Source: Mercurialis annua
Taxonomy: Eukaryota > Streptophyta > Magnoliopsida > Malpighiales > Euphorbiaceae
Length of the DNA: 64,000 bases
Direction of reading: 5' to 3'
Assembly (NCBI RefSeq): GCF_937616625.2
Contig: NC_065576.1
Coordinates: forward strand, 36,606,628 to 36,670,627
This document shows positions 11,289 through 23,143 of the stretch, in pieces. The first letter of the stretch is position 1. Each line of letters starts with the position of its first letter. Position numbers and translations under genes: made by a program. Under the pieces are notes generated by a model. The model had not been told where the DNA came from and ran no database searches. It worked only from the letters and a program-made list of their open reading frames with translations.

Positions 11289-11450
11289 AGAACAGGCTTT
11301 TGGCCTCCTAAAGAATCAGAACGGTTTCCGGCCTCCTATAGAGTCAGAACGGGCTTCCGGCCTCCCATAGAGTCAGAACGGGCTTCCGGCCTCCTAACAG
11401 AATGGGCTTCTGGCCTCCTATAGAGTTAGAACAGGCTTCCGGCCTCCTGC
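11289..11450. repeat. Tandem repeat, about 29-bp unit, in gypsy leader
   Basis: Six units of the form AGAACGGGCTTCCGGCCTCC followed by (T/C)ATAGAGTC, with two shortened units. Variable tandem repeats in untranslated parts are typical of Tat/Ogre/Retand-like elements. Confidence 0.85.
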
Positions 11451-11940
11451 AGAATTATTAGAATGATCTTCCACGACTCTGGAATCAGAAATCCAGAACA
11501 GTCAAATGGAACGGCAAAGGTTTCCACCAGATAAAACGACGGAGGTTTCCGCTTTCTAGAGATACCAAATGGAACAGCCGAAGTTTCAATAACAAGGCAA
11601 TAACTCTCTAGAGCAGCCGAATAGAGCGGCGGAAGTTTAAGTACAACCAAACGGAATGGCATGATAACCGAAAGGGACAACATGGATCCCATCTATCTGG
11701 AACAACCAAGCAAAAGAACGGAGGTCCTAGCTTTTTAGATCAATCGAAAGGAACAGCAGAGGGTTCCAACCATTTTTGAAAAGATGAATAAAGCAGCAAA
11801 ATTCCCAGGAAAGCTCAACTACAGACTTAGTGTCCTACGCCAACTTCAAGAAAAGACCAAGCATCATAAGCAAGAGGAATCAGCGCCGGGATCGAACGCG
11901 TCTCCAGTAAGAAGGATACAGGGACCCATCCCAAATCTCA

Positions 11941-12959
11941 CACCCTAGGAGACCTATTTACAGTACTTTCTCTGCATTTGATTATTTTCAAACTTTTCTT
12001 TTAATTCAAATTCCAGAGTCAATGATGAATTTTATTCTACTCATTTATGTTATGTCTTGCCTGATGGACATGTAATATTTCAATATCCATATGCATTGAT
12101 GAGATCAAGCTATGGCATAATTGATCTCAATTCAAGCAATTGTGTATACCTCACTAGATTAAGTCCAGACTCCACTACTTTATTCGATTTTCGACAACTA
12201 TCAAATGGACTTAAACGGGTTATAACGGGGCTAAGAGTAGTTAGGGATAGGTAAAAAGGTAAAAAAATTCTAAAAAACTTGACTTGAAAAATATTTTACA
12301 ATTCACTAATGATCTGGCTCAGAAATTTTTACACACAAGTGAACTTTCTTTAATTTTCTATGCCTTTATTCTCTCCATTTTTTTCCTCTACTTTCTTTAT
12401 TTTCTTTTTTTTTTGTTTATTTTTCTTATTTTTCAAGGCATTTCTTCTTAATAAGCACTAGTTTACAATTCTAATCAATCCTCAAGCTAGAATTTTCTTA
12501 TTTTTATATGAAATCAAGTCAAATTTTGGGGTATTTAAAAGGTAAAATTTTGAAAGGATGAATTTGTGTGAAAATTTTGGTTTAAAATAAAAATTGGTTA
12601 AGGCTCAAAATTGTGTTATCTAAGGATAAAGGGTAGGCTTTTTGAGTAGTTTGAAGAAGTGTGTAATCCATCATTATCACCTAATTATCAAAAAATCAAC
12701 GTTATACCGGCCATAGGAGCAAGTTCTAGGACACAACAACAGATATTGGCTCAAAAATATCAAAGAATTAGGGGTGTGTTTTTACCATTGAACTACAACC
12801 CAATTTCCTAGAATTCAACAATTAACAAACACATCAGGCTTCCGCATCAAGCTAGGTCGATCATGCATTTAAGGTCAAAATTCACTAACAAGTGACTTCA
12901 ACCTAATCCTATCAAATATGTCATATAATTGGCATTTCGCTAAGTAAAATCAACAAAAA
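11941..12959. other. Interval without recognisable gene
   Basis: AT-rich sequence between the Tat-like leader and the Athila-like remnant. The 65-codon frame at 12057-12254 has no family signature. Nothing else is supported. Confidence 0.5.
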
Positions 12960-14240
12960 TTTGTTCAACTTAACTAGCATACTAAAATTCTCCTCTTGAC
13001 GCCACCTTGGGCGTTGAAATAGTCTCTCAAATTCTCCTCTTGACGCCTTCGCCTAGCCAAGAGTCTGTATTGCTCATAGCGCATCAACTTCCACATTTTC
13101 CGTTACTCCTCTATGAATTTGCGTTGCTCCGCCTCAAAGTCGCTTAGAGCCGGTGGTTGGTCCCATTAGGCACCTTGAAATTCGGCTTCGGGCCAAGTTT
13201 TCATTTCGGAGAGTTTTCTCGGTCTTGCTCTTCGCCTTGAGCGCTTGTACCTACAACACCCTTATCGAAACCTCAAAGCCTTTTGTGGCCCTTCGTCTTG
13301 GCTCCTCTCTTGCTTCGGGTTCTTGCTCTTCCTCACTTGAGGACTCCGCTCCCCTAGCTTGAGATCCATGTCGACTAACCCATCTAGCTCTTTTGTAATA
13401 CAACACAATTTCGCCGCTTTTGACATAGGAGGAAACCGAAAGGTGGTCTATGTTGATCATTTGAGGAGCTTCCCACTTAAACCGATCTCACTCCATATAT
13501 CCTTCTTTGCTAGCATAGCCACAAACCAACCAAACCCAAACTTCTTCTTTTAATTCGGAACCGCTCTCAACATTTGCATGAATCGGTATGCGGTATTAAC
13601 TTGGCACTCACCCACCTTCGCCACCTTGCTATATTCCTTCCGACCACAAAGCGTGTGGCTAAACCACTTGAGCACCAAATTGCGTGTGCTCATCAAAATC
13701 CATTCACAGAATGCAATTCAAACCCTCATTTTCCATATAGAACTCCTCCTCCAACTCGCTAATAAAATAAGAGCATTCCTCCCCATTCAAAGTTGGTGTG
13801 GGAATCGTCAGTAGGCGTCAAAGTGGTGTATAGCTTCACAATATTTATGAGGAAGTTCCGCCAAATTCCGCAACTCCAAGTTGATCAAGGAGCTGCTGCA
13901 CCTTCTCAAGTATGCCCAAACTCCTCATAGTGCTCCAATCAATTTAGAAACGTTTTTAATCCCTCTCGCCACAAGTTTCTCATATATCTCTAGAACGGAT
14001 TTGGAAGGGAGTGTTGGTGCCGACAACCGTAGCTCCGGAACTTTTCTTCGAGATCGGGAGGTTGTTATCCTTGATAATTCTTAAGGTGATTAGAGTAGGC
14101 AAAAGGGTGTTTGCAAATGTGTTTAAAATGAAGTTTCACCAGAGTTTAGTGGTGGTTTAGGGTGGTGGCTGGAGTTTTCTTGAAGGGAGAAAAAGTGTAA
14201 AGATTTTTTTATCTTTGGAAGAAACATACTTGAATTTTGA
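12960..14240 (-). pseudogene. Athila-like gag remnant, left arm of an inverted duplication
   Basis: Reading leftwards from 14240, this repeats, with many indels, the sequence read rightwards from 15427. Shared landmarks are the CCACCACCAAACTC block (about 14155 versus 15500), the GAGCTACGG/GTAGCTCC block (about 14030 versus 15595), and the GGTTTAGCCACACG block (about 13655 versus 15970). Frames are broken throughout. It would have encoded the nucleocapsid-side structural protein of a gypsy element; only its relation to the right arm is certain. Confidence 0.6.
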
Positions 14241-14543
14241 AATTTGAATCTTCAAGGTTTGAGATGTGCTTCTTATGAATGGATTTAGATCATGCCACCT
14301 CAACAATCCATGTGCTCATCCTTGAAACAATCACAATCAAAGCTCCTCTTTAGTCAAGAGCTCAATGAAGCCCTCCCTCCTCTTTGAAGCTGCTTCTGAT
14401 GCTACTAAGGGCTCACTTAAAATAGGGGTTCGATCGAGCTCCTGCTCTTATTGCACAGTGGCCTCAGGCATCTTGGTAAGAGGTCTCTTGTTCGAGCCTC
14501 ACTCCCCCCTCCTTAATTATAGAAAAAACACTCAAAATATAAA

Positions 14544-14740
14544 TCACAATCTAATGAAACAAAAGATTAAAATTTCAGGAATGCCTCCCGAGTGCGGTTG
14601 TTTAGTCAGGGATTGTATCAATATTGGCCCATTGATTTTAAAGGTCTCACCTTTAGCATTCTCCAATTCTACTGCACCGTGACTTGCCACATTCCAGATT
14701 TTGAAAGGGCCACTCCATAGAGACTTGAGTAACATAGAGT
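14544..14740 (-). pseudogene. Gypsy integrase C-terminal fragment (left arm)
   Basis: Minus-strand translation shows LWSGPFKIWNVASHGAVELE followed by NAKGETFKINGP. This is the C-terminal integrase/GPY-F type motif of plant Athila-lineage gypsy elements (consensus S-R-W-x-G-P-F-x-V... H-G-A-V-E). It is the partner of the plus-strand copy at 15090-15190. Confidence 0.8.
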
Positions 14741-14836
14741 TGCAACCTCGTATCATCCCCAAACTAGTGGATAAACAGAAGTCTCCAATCGGTAATTGAA
14801 GAGGATTTTGGAGAAAAAGGTGAGCGCGACTCATAA

Positions 14837-15190
14837 ATGGTATGTCCACATTCCGCATTGTGTATGGAAAGGCGTGTGTCATCACAATGCCTATTGGGTA
14901 AGGAGCTAAACTATGACTTTAAAGTGGCGGGTGAAAAGCGACTACTTCAACTTAATAAATTGGATGAGATTCCGGCTCATGGCATACGAGAATGCCAAAC
15001 TTTACAAAGAAAGGACGGGGTAGTGGCATTACGCCCATAAGGTCTTTTAGAAACGGGTCCTTTGTCAGCTCTACAATCAGTTGAAGTTATTTTCGGGTAA
15101 GTTCAAGTCCCGATGGAATGGCCCGTTCAAAATCCAGAATGTGGCAAGTCACGATGAGGTAGAATTGGAGGAGAATGCTAGGTGGGAGGC
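14837..15190 (+). pseudogene. Athila-like integrase C-terminal fragment (right arm)
   Basis: Across three frames one reads a Y-G-K-A-C-like block (14860), then FKVAGEKRLLQLNKLDEI, then ENAKLYKER (14990-15010), then KLFSGKFKSRWNGPFKI (15085-15135). This order is diagnostic for the end of Athila-type integrase. At least two frameshifts are present. The plus-strand gag-like remnant starts about 240 bp downstream, with no LTR of normal size between. Confidence 0.82.
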
Positions 15191-15426
15191 GATCGAGAGG
15201 TTTGATTTCTTATTTTTTGATCTTTTTGTTTCTTTAATTTTTTAGCTTGTGATTTTATGTTTTTGAGTGTTGTATTTGTCTTTGATTGAATTGGGTAGTG
15301 TTCATTAAAGTGTAATAAAAACCAAATCTTGGGAGCCCCTGGGGAGGGCTCGATCGAGCCTCATTCTCAACACTTGTTGTTGACTTTAGAGGAGATTAGC
15401 TCCAAGATTAAAATTTCAAAATCCAA

Positions 15427-16330
15427 GTGTGTTTCTTCTATTGTTTTTTTACTAAATCTTCTCCCTTCAAAAAAGCTTCGGCTACCACCCTAAACCACCA
15501 CCAAACTCCGGCGAAACTTCATTCTAAGCACATTTTCAAACACCATTATTTTGCCTACTCCAATCATGGAAAGACCGGAAAATCAACCAAGACGGTAGCT
15601 CCCGATCTCAAAAAAATCCGTTCTAGGGAGGAGGAAGAAAGATATGAGATGTGGCGAGAGGGATTAACGAAGCCTTTCCAAATTTATTGGAGTGCTATGC
15701 TGAGTTTGGGCATTCTTGAAATTGCAGAATTTTGCGGAATTTCCGCATGAATATTGTGAAGCTAACTTATGAGTTTTCACCACTTTGACGCCTACTGACG
15801 ATTCCTACACCAACTTTGAATATCAAATTGGAGGACAAGTTCTACATGGAAAAATGAGGGTTTGAAGTGCATTCCAGGAATGCGATTTGGAAGGAGCTTT
15901 CGGGTTTCTGCATTACAACAACACAACAAAAACCAATGAAGTCAAGGAAGCTCACGTGGTGGTGCTCAAGTGGTTTGGCAACACGTTTTGTGGTCGGAAC
16001 GAATATAGCAAGCCAGTCGGTATGGACCCCAAGCGCTAAAGGGTTGCTGGTACAAGCGCTTGGGGCAAAAAGCAAGATTGAGAAAACCTCCAAATAACCG
16101 AATTTCAAGATGCCCCAATATCCAAGCGACTTTGAGGCAGAGCAACGCCAATTTCATAGAAAAAGGCGGCCTAGGCAAAGGCGTCAAAAGGAGAAATTGA
16201 TGCGAAAGCATGATGGTAATAGAAATTTTGAATTCTAGTAAATTGGGAATATGAGTTTTAGCAATGGAAACAATGACAATTAGGATTACACACTTCTTCA
16301 ACTTACTCAAAAAGCTCGTTTATTTCCATT
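15427..16330 (+). pseudogene. Athila-like gag remnant, right arm
   Basis: An ORF of 107 codons (15427-15750) contains a KKIRSREEEERYEMW stretch. After a frameshift the reading continues through YTNFEYQIGG (15810) and WCSSGLATRFVVGT (15958-16000), which matches the left arm in reverse. Stops near 15855 and 16040 break it. Function is inferred from position next to the integrase tail and from the inverted partner; I cannot see a CCHC knuckle. Confidence 0.55.
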
Positions 16331-17074
16331 TTAGAATTTTTATCTTGTAATCACTTTATATAACATTTAATTAATTTTTTCTCTTTAAAGTTGTTGTTTT
16401 TTATTTAGTTGTGTTCAACCTTTCTCTTTAATGGTTTGTTGTTGTTTTTTATTTAGTTGTGTTCAACCATAATCGGCTAAGCCCCGTTGGGGGATTGGTA
16501 TAAAACTTAACATGTAGGGATTAGGCATTGTTGCCATGCGAGTTGGCTTGTTAGCAGTATTGTATCGACTCCCAAACCGTTTAGTATCTCGTTTTTATTG
16601 TTGATCGTGCTAGTTATCGTTAATTATTGTTTGATGTTGTAGTTGTTTAACTTAAATCTCGTGTTGCTAACAAATTAAGATTCTAAAGAAAATTATTCTC
16701 ATTTAATCTGTTATTCTCGTGAAATATTCTTCTCTCATTTATTCGAAATCTTTTTGTTCGACTGTTCACCCTTTCTTTCCCAAGCTTACAAATTAATCAA
16801 GAAAAAATTGCAAATTTTTTCATAAATTGCCAACTAAAAGAAAAAAAAATTATAAATGCTAACTAATTTTTGAAAAATATAAACGCATTTTTTGAGAAAG
16901 TTAATATTTTTGAAAAGATTTGGAGCATATAAGAGGAGCTATTTATTTTATTTTCATTGATTTAAGTAGTTTTAATTAAAGCTATACATTTTAGGTTAAG
17001 CTGGCTAACATTTTAGATATTTAAATTTATATCTATATTTTCTTAATTTATATTAATTTCTCTATTTTCTATCT
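16331..17074. repeat. Non-coding interval with a 31-bp direct duplication
   Basis: GTTGTTGTTTTTTATTTAG plus TTGTGTTCAACC occurs at 16390-16420 and again at 16438-16468. No gene is visible. It may be leftover retroelement sequence linked to the right arm. Confidence 0.6.
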
Positions 17075-17683
17075 AGGGTAACAATTTTTGCACTCCTTCA
17101 GTTGATTTTCACACTCCAGTATATTGTATGTTGACTATTTTATCCTTATTTTTTCTTAATCTTTTCTTTTTCCTATTTAACTCTAACACTGTCAATACCA
17201 TTGTCTCCACCCTCTGCACCATTTACATAATTCAAACGTTATAGCTAATCTTTTTCACGTTCAGCCGCATTTGAATAATTTTATTGTAATATAATTAATT
17301 TTAATCTTTGTGTACGTTATTGGTTAATTTGCTAATTGAAGTCATATTTTGTGAGTGTTCATTATTTTATTTTATTTTGAGAAACGAATTATATCTATTG
17401 GCATAATTACTTTTTATCACATTGCAATTTAAATTATTATTTAAATAAATTTATAAATATTTTTAGCTAATAACGGTGAGTTCAAAAGAACACTTATTGG
17501 ACCTTATGAAATTTGGATTTGAGTGTTTACAGTTTGATGATTATTTGTTTTTTTCTATAGATAATTCTACCATTTATTTTTTTTATGAGTCAAATAGGAG
17601 TCAGAAGATGAAGGATATTTAAGTCAATATAAAAATAGATGGAGTGTGAAAATAAATTGATGGAGTGGGAGAATCCCTACCCT
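17075..17683. mobile_element. Non-autonomous TIR element, about 609 bp
   Basis: The left end AGGGTAACAATTTTTGCACT and the complement of the right end AGGGTAGGGATTCTCCCACT continue into a shared CAATTTATTTTCACACTCCA-like block about 50 bp long. No TSD was confirmed and no ORF is present. It is probably a MULE or related foldback. Confidence 0.65.
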
Positions 17684-18378
17684 TTTACAAATTACTTGTT
17701 TTATTGAATATTAAATCTTTTAAATAATAGTATAATTAATCTAGCATTTTAACAAGTAGACATTTTTTATTAAATATTTATTTACTATTTAACAATATAA
17801 TTTATTTTATATTTACTAAATTATTATTAAAAGAATAAATTTAATTATAAATTTTATCATTTAAATATTATAAATTTAATTCCTCATACATGGAACTTTC
17901 GACTAGCACAACTTATATTTAATAGCTCTATGTAATGGCATATGATAATTAAAATAGTTTAAGGATTTTTTTACTTCATAAAAAAAATGAACTAACAAAT
18001 TTATCAAACAAAAGAAGAGGATCATAGAAAAAATCAATTAAACAGTGTCTAGTAAATTGATTGCAGCAGGAAGGCCATTAGGATTTGTAATTTACAAAAT
18101 CGTTACCTGCAACCTAAACTTATAAAAATGTTTCCTTGGAAAAAGGATTTAAACTAAATATATTAATAAAAAAAGTTATTATTATCACAGAGCAATTATT
18201 AAATTAGAAAAAGAGAGAATCGGTCCCTTTACTTGCAGTGAATACTTAGAAAAATCAAGGACTCAACTGCAATTTAATTTTTGTTGGTCTGTGAATTTAT
18301 ATGCACAGCATAGTTTTAAATCAATCTCAGAAATCAAGTAAAATTTCAATTCAGTTATGTTTGAGGAGACTTAAGTAC
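17684..18378. other. AT-rich interval, nothing recognised
   Basis: No ORF, repeat with clear ends, or RNA gene could be supported. A possible splice-like TTGCAGGTAACG on the minus strand near 18105 is the only hint that the gene at 18379-20417 may extend here. Confidence 0.4.
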
Positions 18379-20417
18379 CTCAATTCATTAACGGTTTGCT
18401 GCAACTCAACAATCTCAAGCTGAGATGCCTTGACAAAGCGGTGCCTGTAAAAATGTAGAATACATGGCAAACTTAAGATATATATATTAACAAGCATGAG
18501 AATTTGCAGAAATCATTAAGCAGGATAATTTTAATAAACAACGCATATACCACTTTCATAAATACCAGTTTATATAAAGCAAATGCAAAGACAAAAACTT
18601 CAATTTGAACTCACAGGCACAGTATCATGCTAAATTAACTTGATAACAACATAAGAATTAGGCATAGGAACCTTTAATTGGAACTCTGCAGAAATAAATC
18701 AACTATTCACAATCATCTTAATCATTTTCGAGTTGTTCACTTTTCTGCTAAACAAATAAGACCCGTCTTAACCCCAGCATCATGCATTTATTTTTATTTT
18801 CCAGTGTTACTTTTTCCAAGGCATTCTCCAACTTGTTAAACTCAATCTATCTCAAAACCACATTGAGGAACGCCCCTCAAAATTGGAAACATGAAAATTT
18901 GCAGAAGTGAATAACGTTAAATTAGCACCATTTATAGAACTAGTCAGACACAAAATCAGCAGGCTTTTATGTTCACTACTTAACTTAAATACACCGACTC
19001 AAACTCTAATAAGCATCTATACATCTTAAGTAAATGAACAGGCCCTTAACATGGCAAATAAAAGACAAAAATATCTGATAAGTATATAAAAACCGGTAAC
19101 AGACTTCATAGTGAGATGCCTTGACAATGTTCTCTAATGGAAATAGGAGCCAAGAAATGATGGATGGTAGACTATAATCAGACATTCAGTTACAACTTGA
19201 CGATCAGACAAAGAAAGCAGACAATGATCAGAAAATCAGTTGCAGGACAACGCTTGATAAATAGTTTGACAATGATTTAGCATGCGAATTTGCAGAAATC
19301 ATTCTGCAGGATAATTTTAATAACAATGCATATACCACTTTAATAACAACATTAAATACCACTTTCATAAATACCAGTTTATATAAAGCAAATGCAAAAG
19401 ACAATTAGATGACTCTACAACCACAGCAACTGATCCAAAAACTTCAATCTGAAATTATAACTTGAACTCACAGGCACAGCATAACATGTATCATGCTAAA
19501 TTAACTTGGCTTCAATAAACAAATACAACTTGATACCAACATTAACTTTTACCTGTTCAGGATACCAAAACAAAATGAGGAAAAAATTCTGAGGTTTTGA
19601 GTAGCTCCACCTCATTTGATCTCTGTTGTTCTGTTTCAAGTCTGGAGCGCAAACAGATTCCAGGCCGAGTCACTGTCACGGCCAGCATACATATCTGGGA
19701 CCATTTCGGTAGTTTCTAACGCTTCAAGCTGATGGCTACGCTCCTCTATCCCTCAGCCTGGATGATGCCCTCAACTTCTCAGCAGATAACTACATGCAAA
19801 TGGCCGAGTACATAAGAATTAGGCACCTTCAATTAAAACTTTGCAGAAAACAAATCAACTATTCATGTTGGAACCAATGAATTTAGACACACATGTTTTA
19901 TTTTATGAGTGGTTCAAAATCACACAACATATCTTGTGGATTTGGATAGAAGCTTTTAACAATGAATCATAATCAAGCTGTCACAGGAATTTCAAATTGT
20001 GCAACCATAATTCTGAATCGACGACAAGCGTGAACACATATATACCAATCATAATTAATAACTACAATCTATTAAGAACAAATCATAGGTATCAACAGAA
20101 TCACAAGACAAAATTTTGAAACAGTAAAAAAAATATGGATATTAATAATCTAAAAAAAATCATAGCCACGAGAAGGTAAGAATTTCCAATTTTATAAACT
20201 TATGATTCATCAAAAAGCGAAGAACAAAAAGCAAACTCAATCACAAGGTACATTAAAAAAATCAAATGAAACTTCTCCCAAGCATATGTATCAGCAATCA
20301 GACAATCATATACAACGAACTTTTCAGTTAAAATTTAAACCAAAAAACCCAGAAATCGAACCAAACCTTGTAATTCTCCGCCGCTGTTGCATTTCGGGGC
20401 ATCTCAAATGGATTCAT
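18379..20417 (-). pseudogene. Decayed or unresolved coiled-coil gene, probably mitotic
   Basis: Three minus-strand exon candidates have GT/AG borders. 20417-20367 (MNPFEMPRNATAAENYK) has a donor after AAG. An exon near 19790-19570 has pieces HQLEALETTEMVPDMYAGRD and RLETEQQRSNEVELLKTSEF in different frames. 18444-18379 reads HRFVKASQLEIVELQQTVNE. The peptides are heptad-like, so a coiled coil is likely. The middle exon needs a frameshift and has a stop near 19740, and introns contain duplicated segments (18530-18720 resembles 19310-19870). I do not recognise the family. The upstream promoter suggests G2/M expression. It could be a pseudogene, or exon borders may be wrong. Confidence 0.45.
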
Positions 20418-20610
20418 CTGTTTAACATTTCAAATCTCTTAGCAAGGGCACAAAGGAAATAATTCGAGATTAAATAAAACAAAGAATTAGGGTTTTAATT
20501 TTCATGGCAAATCGAATGGAATTCTAACATCTACGGAAATTTCTTTGGAAACGTTTTTCTCATAATTTTGTAATGAGAGACAGACTGAAAGAGGAAAATG
20601 ACACAGTTCT

Positions 20611-20620
20611 CTTTTTATAG
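20611..20620 (-). promoter_or_regulatory. TATA box of the minus-strand gene
   Basis: CTATAAAAAG on the minus strand, followed by a CT-rich start region and an intron-less leader of about 160 bases to the ATG at 20417. Confidence 0.6.
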
Positions 20621-20632
20621 CTGACTCTTTTG

Positions 20633-20740
20633 CCAACGGTCGAATTTCTTTTTAATTATCTACCCTTCGATCTAATTATAATCCAACGCTTTATGTTTAG
20701 CCAAAAGTAGCCGTTGGGCATTGTAAAAAGAGTTACCGTT
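20633..20740 (-). promoter_or_regulatory. Cluster of MSA-like (mitosis-specific) elements
   Basis: Three AACGG cores lie within 110 bp upstream of the TATA box: CCAACGGTC (20633-20641, plus strand), CCCAACGGCTA (20708-20718, minus strand; an exact fit to YCYAACGGYYA), and TTAACGGTA (about 20734-20742, minus strand). MSA elements bind three-repeat MYB (MYB3R) factors and drive G2/M expression. Confidence 0.6.
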
Positions 20741-20744
20741 AATG

Positions 20745-21503
20745 CTAACACGTTTTCTTTTACTAAACACACGTTTGAGAAACATTGTTGTTGCAATATA
20801 ATTGCTGAGTTGGTTACACGTGTTCAGTGATGATTCTCTTTTTCTTTTCTTTTTTATGTTACTTTTTATTAAAAATAATAATAATTATAATCAAACTTTA
20901 TTTCATTAACTAGCTTAAACTCCTGTGTTGCATAATCTTTATTTAATTTTTTAATAGTTTTTAAAAGAGTATAATTAGTGAAATTTTATTTCTGTTTTTT
21001 ATTTAGATAGTTTTTTTATTTATAAATTGATTGGTAATTAATACTTCTTTTAATTTTATTATAAATATTTATATGTAATTTAAAAAAAATACATAGTTCA
21101 ATAAGTGTGAGCATTTTTTAAATTATTTTTGAAAGATTCCATAAAAAAATATTTCAATTAAAAATGTTGGATTCTATATTTAATAAGAAAAAAATTAGGT
21201 TCGATTTTTCAAGACACAAATTGTATAACTAAAAAAACCTTTTCATTTACTTTTTTATTTTTATTATCTTTTATATATAAAGAAAAACTATAACTGATAA
21301 CTTTGTTTGTATTTTTTGTTTGGATAGTTTTTTATTTTTAAACTATGTTTTATACTTTTTTAATGTTAGTAAATTAGTAAATAAAAAAATAATAAAAAAT
21401 AATTACTATGAAACTGTAAAAGTATTAGCTTTTTTTAATACAAAATATTAGCTTAAAAGATACTTTGGCATTGCTATCTTTAGGAAAAAATAAAAAAATT
21501 ATT
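20745..21503. other. AT-rich intergenic DNA
   Basis: No ORF, TIR or RNA gene supported. Confidence 0.5.
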
Positions 21504-21814
21504 AGGGATAATGTCATTAAAATTCACTAAATTTATATGTTTTTTTAATTTAATCACGCCTTTTAAAATTTGTCATAAAGATGCCTCAATTTTTATTTTA
21601 TTTTTCAAATTCATATAAAATACAGAATTAGCACTCATTCACTGGTGTAATTTGCTGAGGTTGAGGTCATTTTTAACCAATGAATAAATACCACATTAAC
21701 ACCGTATATAAATTTGAAAAAAATAAAATTTGGTGTATCTTTATGACAGATTTTAAAAGACGTGATTAAATTGAAAAAATGTATAAAGTTGATGAATTTT
21801 TATAATATTAACCT
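21504..21814. mobile_element. Palindromic MITE, MULE-like
   Basis: 311 bp with long TIRs. The left arm AGGGATAATGTCATTAAAAT and the right arm complement AGGTTAATATTATAAAAAT continue into shared TTTAATCACG, TTTTAAAAT and TCATAAAGAT blocks. It is a relative of the copies at 42275 and 22985 (same phrase order: CACG-CTTTTAAA, then TCGGTGTATTT or TGGTGTATCTTT). No clean TSD. Confidence 0.7.
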
Positions 21815-22013
21815 ATTTTATTAAAATTAAACTAATATTTAAGTTTGGATATCTCTTATGACAATATATTATAGTGAAATAAATATTAAATATTAATTTA
21901 TATTTAGCTTATTCGTTACTTGAGCATAAATTGATATTAAAATCCATTTATTCTATGTATCTTAACATTTAAAGGAGAAAAATGGAGGGTTAACTATCCA
22001 TTTAAAATATTTT

Positions 22014-22483
22014 GGAGCCGTTTGGTTCGCCTAAAAAGAGAGAGATGGGAATGAGAATATTTCTCATTATTTGTGTTTGTTTTGTAAAGTTATAGTAGGA
22101 AATGGGATTCCCTCATTCCTCCCTACCCCATGGAAAATGGGAATTAAAATTTAACAAAATATTTTAATACTAAATAATAAATATATAATTATTAAAAAAC
22201 TATTTTAAAATATTTATTTTAAAATATAAACTTAAAATAATAAAAAAAATTAAATTTTTTTTAGAAATAATTGTATTAATTTTTTAAAAACAATAATGTT
22301 TTTTAATATTTTTTTCAAAAAATAATAATATTTATGATAACTAAAATATTTTTTTTTATTAAACTTTACCCATTCTCATTCCTATACTAATTTTGAACCA
22401 AACAACAAATAAAAACAATCATTCTTATTCTATCTCATTCCGATTTCCATTCTCATTCATAACCTTAAATCAAACGGCCTTCT
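22014..22483. mobile_element. MITE with GCCGTTTGGTT termini
   Basis: The left end (G)GAGCCGTTTGGTTCGCC and the complement of the right end AAGGCCGTTTGATTTAAGG, each followed by a GAATGAGAAT/ATTCTCATTC block, make a foldback of about 470 bp with AT-rich filler. It resembles plant Tourist/PIF or hAT MITEs. TSD unresolved. Confidence 0.65.
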
Positions 22484-22984
22484 AGCATTTATAGAAATGT
22501 AACATCTAATATCAACTACTATTATTTATAAGAAATTAGTAAAGTTATTCGCAAATAACAATTGCAGATATGTTATTAAAAATTTAGAGAGTCAATGATT
22601 TAAAATTAATATATATAAAAATATAATATTTATGTCATTTATAGAAAAAATTAATATTGTAAGTTGTTTATGTTGAATGTACTCTCAAGGTTTTAAAAAA
22701 GTTCAGTTATGTCATTTAGTCATCAATTGGTTTCGTCCATATGAACTTCTTGCTTATAGTAATTTTAATATGATTTGCTAATCTCTTGAGCATCAATTAT
22801 GTTTAAATTGAGTTTAATATTCATTAATTTTATGCTACTTGAGCTAGTGCTAATGCTAATGCAACTGCAACTGCATGTTTATCCAAATCTTCTGTTACAA
22901 AAATAACAAATTACATTCATAAATTTAGAGAGAGAGTAAAGTGACAAATTTAAAATATCACAACAGGCATAGACACATTTAATC
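22484..22984. other. AT-rich interval, nothing recognised
   Basis: No coding or structured feature could be supported. Confidence 0.5.
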
Positions 22985-23143
22985 TAGGATCAATTCTATA
23001 AAAAAATTGTTATCTTTACATATTTTTTTTATTTTAATCACGTTCTTTAGAAAGTGTCAAATAAAATCACCATCTTTCATTTTTTTTTATAAATTTATCA
23101 CGGATGTGAAAATTCGGTGTATTTTTGTTGACTCGACAACCAA
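22985..23143. mobile_element. Half of a MULE-like MITE, truncated at the CACTA border
   Basis: The order TTTTAATCACGTTCTTTAGA, then TTTATCACGG, then AATTCGGTGTATTTTTGTTG matches the left half of the element at 42275-42644. It stops at the outer CACTA TSD. The other half is not found after 33978, so it was already partial or was deleted. Confidence 0.55.

Larger units (their letters stand above)
9578..11940 (+). mobile_element. Gypsy (Tat/Ogre-like) LTR and leader remnant
   Basis: A GC-richer block unlike its flanks. A probable LTR ends near 10460 (CTCTACTCA). It is followed by TGGCAACTCCACTGGGGA (10464-10481), a near match to the TGGCGACTCC-CTGGGGA primer-binding site used by Tat/Ogre-type plant gypsy elements. 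Downstream is a long non-coding leader with tandem repeats (11289-11450). No gag or pol domain follows, so only a 5' LTR plus leader remains, or the coding part has decayed past recognition. The LTR start is a guess. Confidence 0.55.

Noticed and set aside
13153..13814. Several short ORFs on both strands
   Set aside because: They coincide with the inverted gag-like arms and are broken relative to the other arm, so they are not genes.
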